Below, in pieces: positions 63,895 to 64,000 of a stretch of 64,000 bases of DNA (the stretch's first letter is position 1; the number at the start of each line of letters is the position of its first letter). The notes under the pieces are model-generated. The model had not been told where the DNA came from. It was given only the letters and a program-made list of their open reading frames with translations, and ran no database searches. A program made the position numbers and the translations under genes. Source of the stretch: Muscardinus avellanarius. Taxonomy: Eukaryota; Chordata; Mammalia; Rodentia; Gliridae. The DNA is taken from contig OY726560.1 in NCBI GenBank assembly GCA_963383645.1, positions 66,023,823-66,087,822 on the forward strand, in the 5' to 3' direction.

Positions 63895-64000
63895 GCGGTA
63901 CTGAGGGTGAAACCCAGGGACTTTTCTACCTCCTGGCTATACTCCCAGTCCTATATTATTCTTTATTTGGAAACAGGGTCTCACTAAGTTGCTGAGAGCC
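63895..64000 (-). mobile_element. B1-dID SINE, cut by the window edge
   Basis: The ID half (CGGTACTGAGGGTGAAACCC) and the start of the B1 half are present. The copy continues past the window. Confidence 0.85.

Overview
This window is nuclear DNA from a placental mammal. It carries the middle of one gene, EYA1 (eyes absent homolog 1), on the + strand, spread over large repeat-filled introns. Six coding exons were placed by their splice sites, codon phase and encoded peptides: 9104-9181, 21116-21185, 21505-21650, 25352-25489, 50768-50850 and 51259-51445. Joined, they give 702 bases (234 codons) in one open frame. They encode most of the N-terminal Tyr/Ser/Thr/Pro/Gln-rich transactivation region, about residues 42-275 of a protein of roughly 590 residues. 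The start codon, the 5' exons and the C-terminal HAD-type phosphatase (Eya) domain lie outside the window. No other host gene, tRNA or rRNA was found.

The repeats point to a sciuromorph rodent (squirrel, mountain beaver or dormouse group). The dominant SINE is a fusion of a 7SL-derived B1-like unit with an ID/tRNA-like unit (B1-dID type), seen in more than 25 copies of two clearly different subfamilies. Old MIR, L2 and L1M relics shared by all placentals lie beneath them. The species cannot be fixed from the sequence.

Layout: 1-9.1 kb, upstream intron with old L2/MIR/LTR relics and ID SINEs. 9.1-21.1 kb, an 11.9-kb intron with a polypyrimidine tract, an L1 ORF2 relic and SINEs. 21.1-25.5 kb, an exon cluster; the first two acceptors in it (21116 and 21505) are both TAGCAG tandem acceptors. 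25.5-50.8 kb, a 25-kb intron holding two young L1-derived elements and many SINEs. 50.8-51.4 kb, two exons. 51.4-64 kb, the start of another large intron with a 3-kb ancient L1 relic, more SINEs and a repeat-poor candidate conserved block near 60.2-60.7 kb.

The most unusual feature is the pair of elements at 28643-31420 and 37729-40533 (both - strand). Each is about 2.8 kb with its own target-site duplication. Each has a GC-rich L1 5' UTR, an intact 320-aa ORF1, then, where ORF2 should be, a fragment of the distal part of an old L1 ORF2 in the opposite orientation, then a young L1 3' UTR and poly(A). Because two independent insertions share the same internal rearrangement, the chimera must have spread as a unit: an ORF1-only, HAL1-like non-autonomous LINE family with an inverted ORF2 piece.
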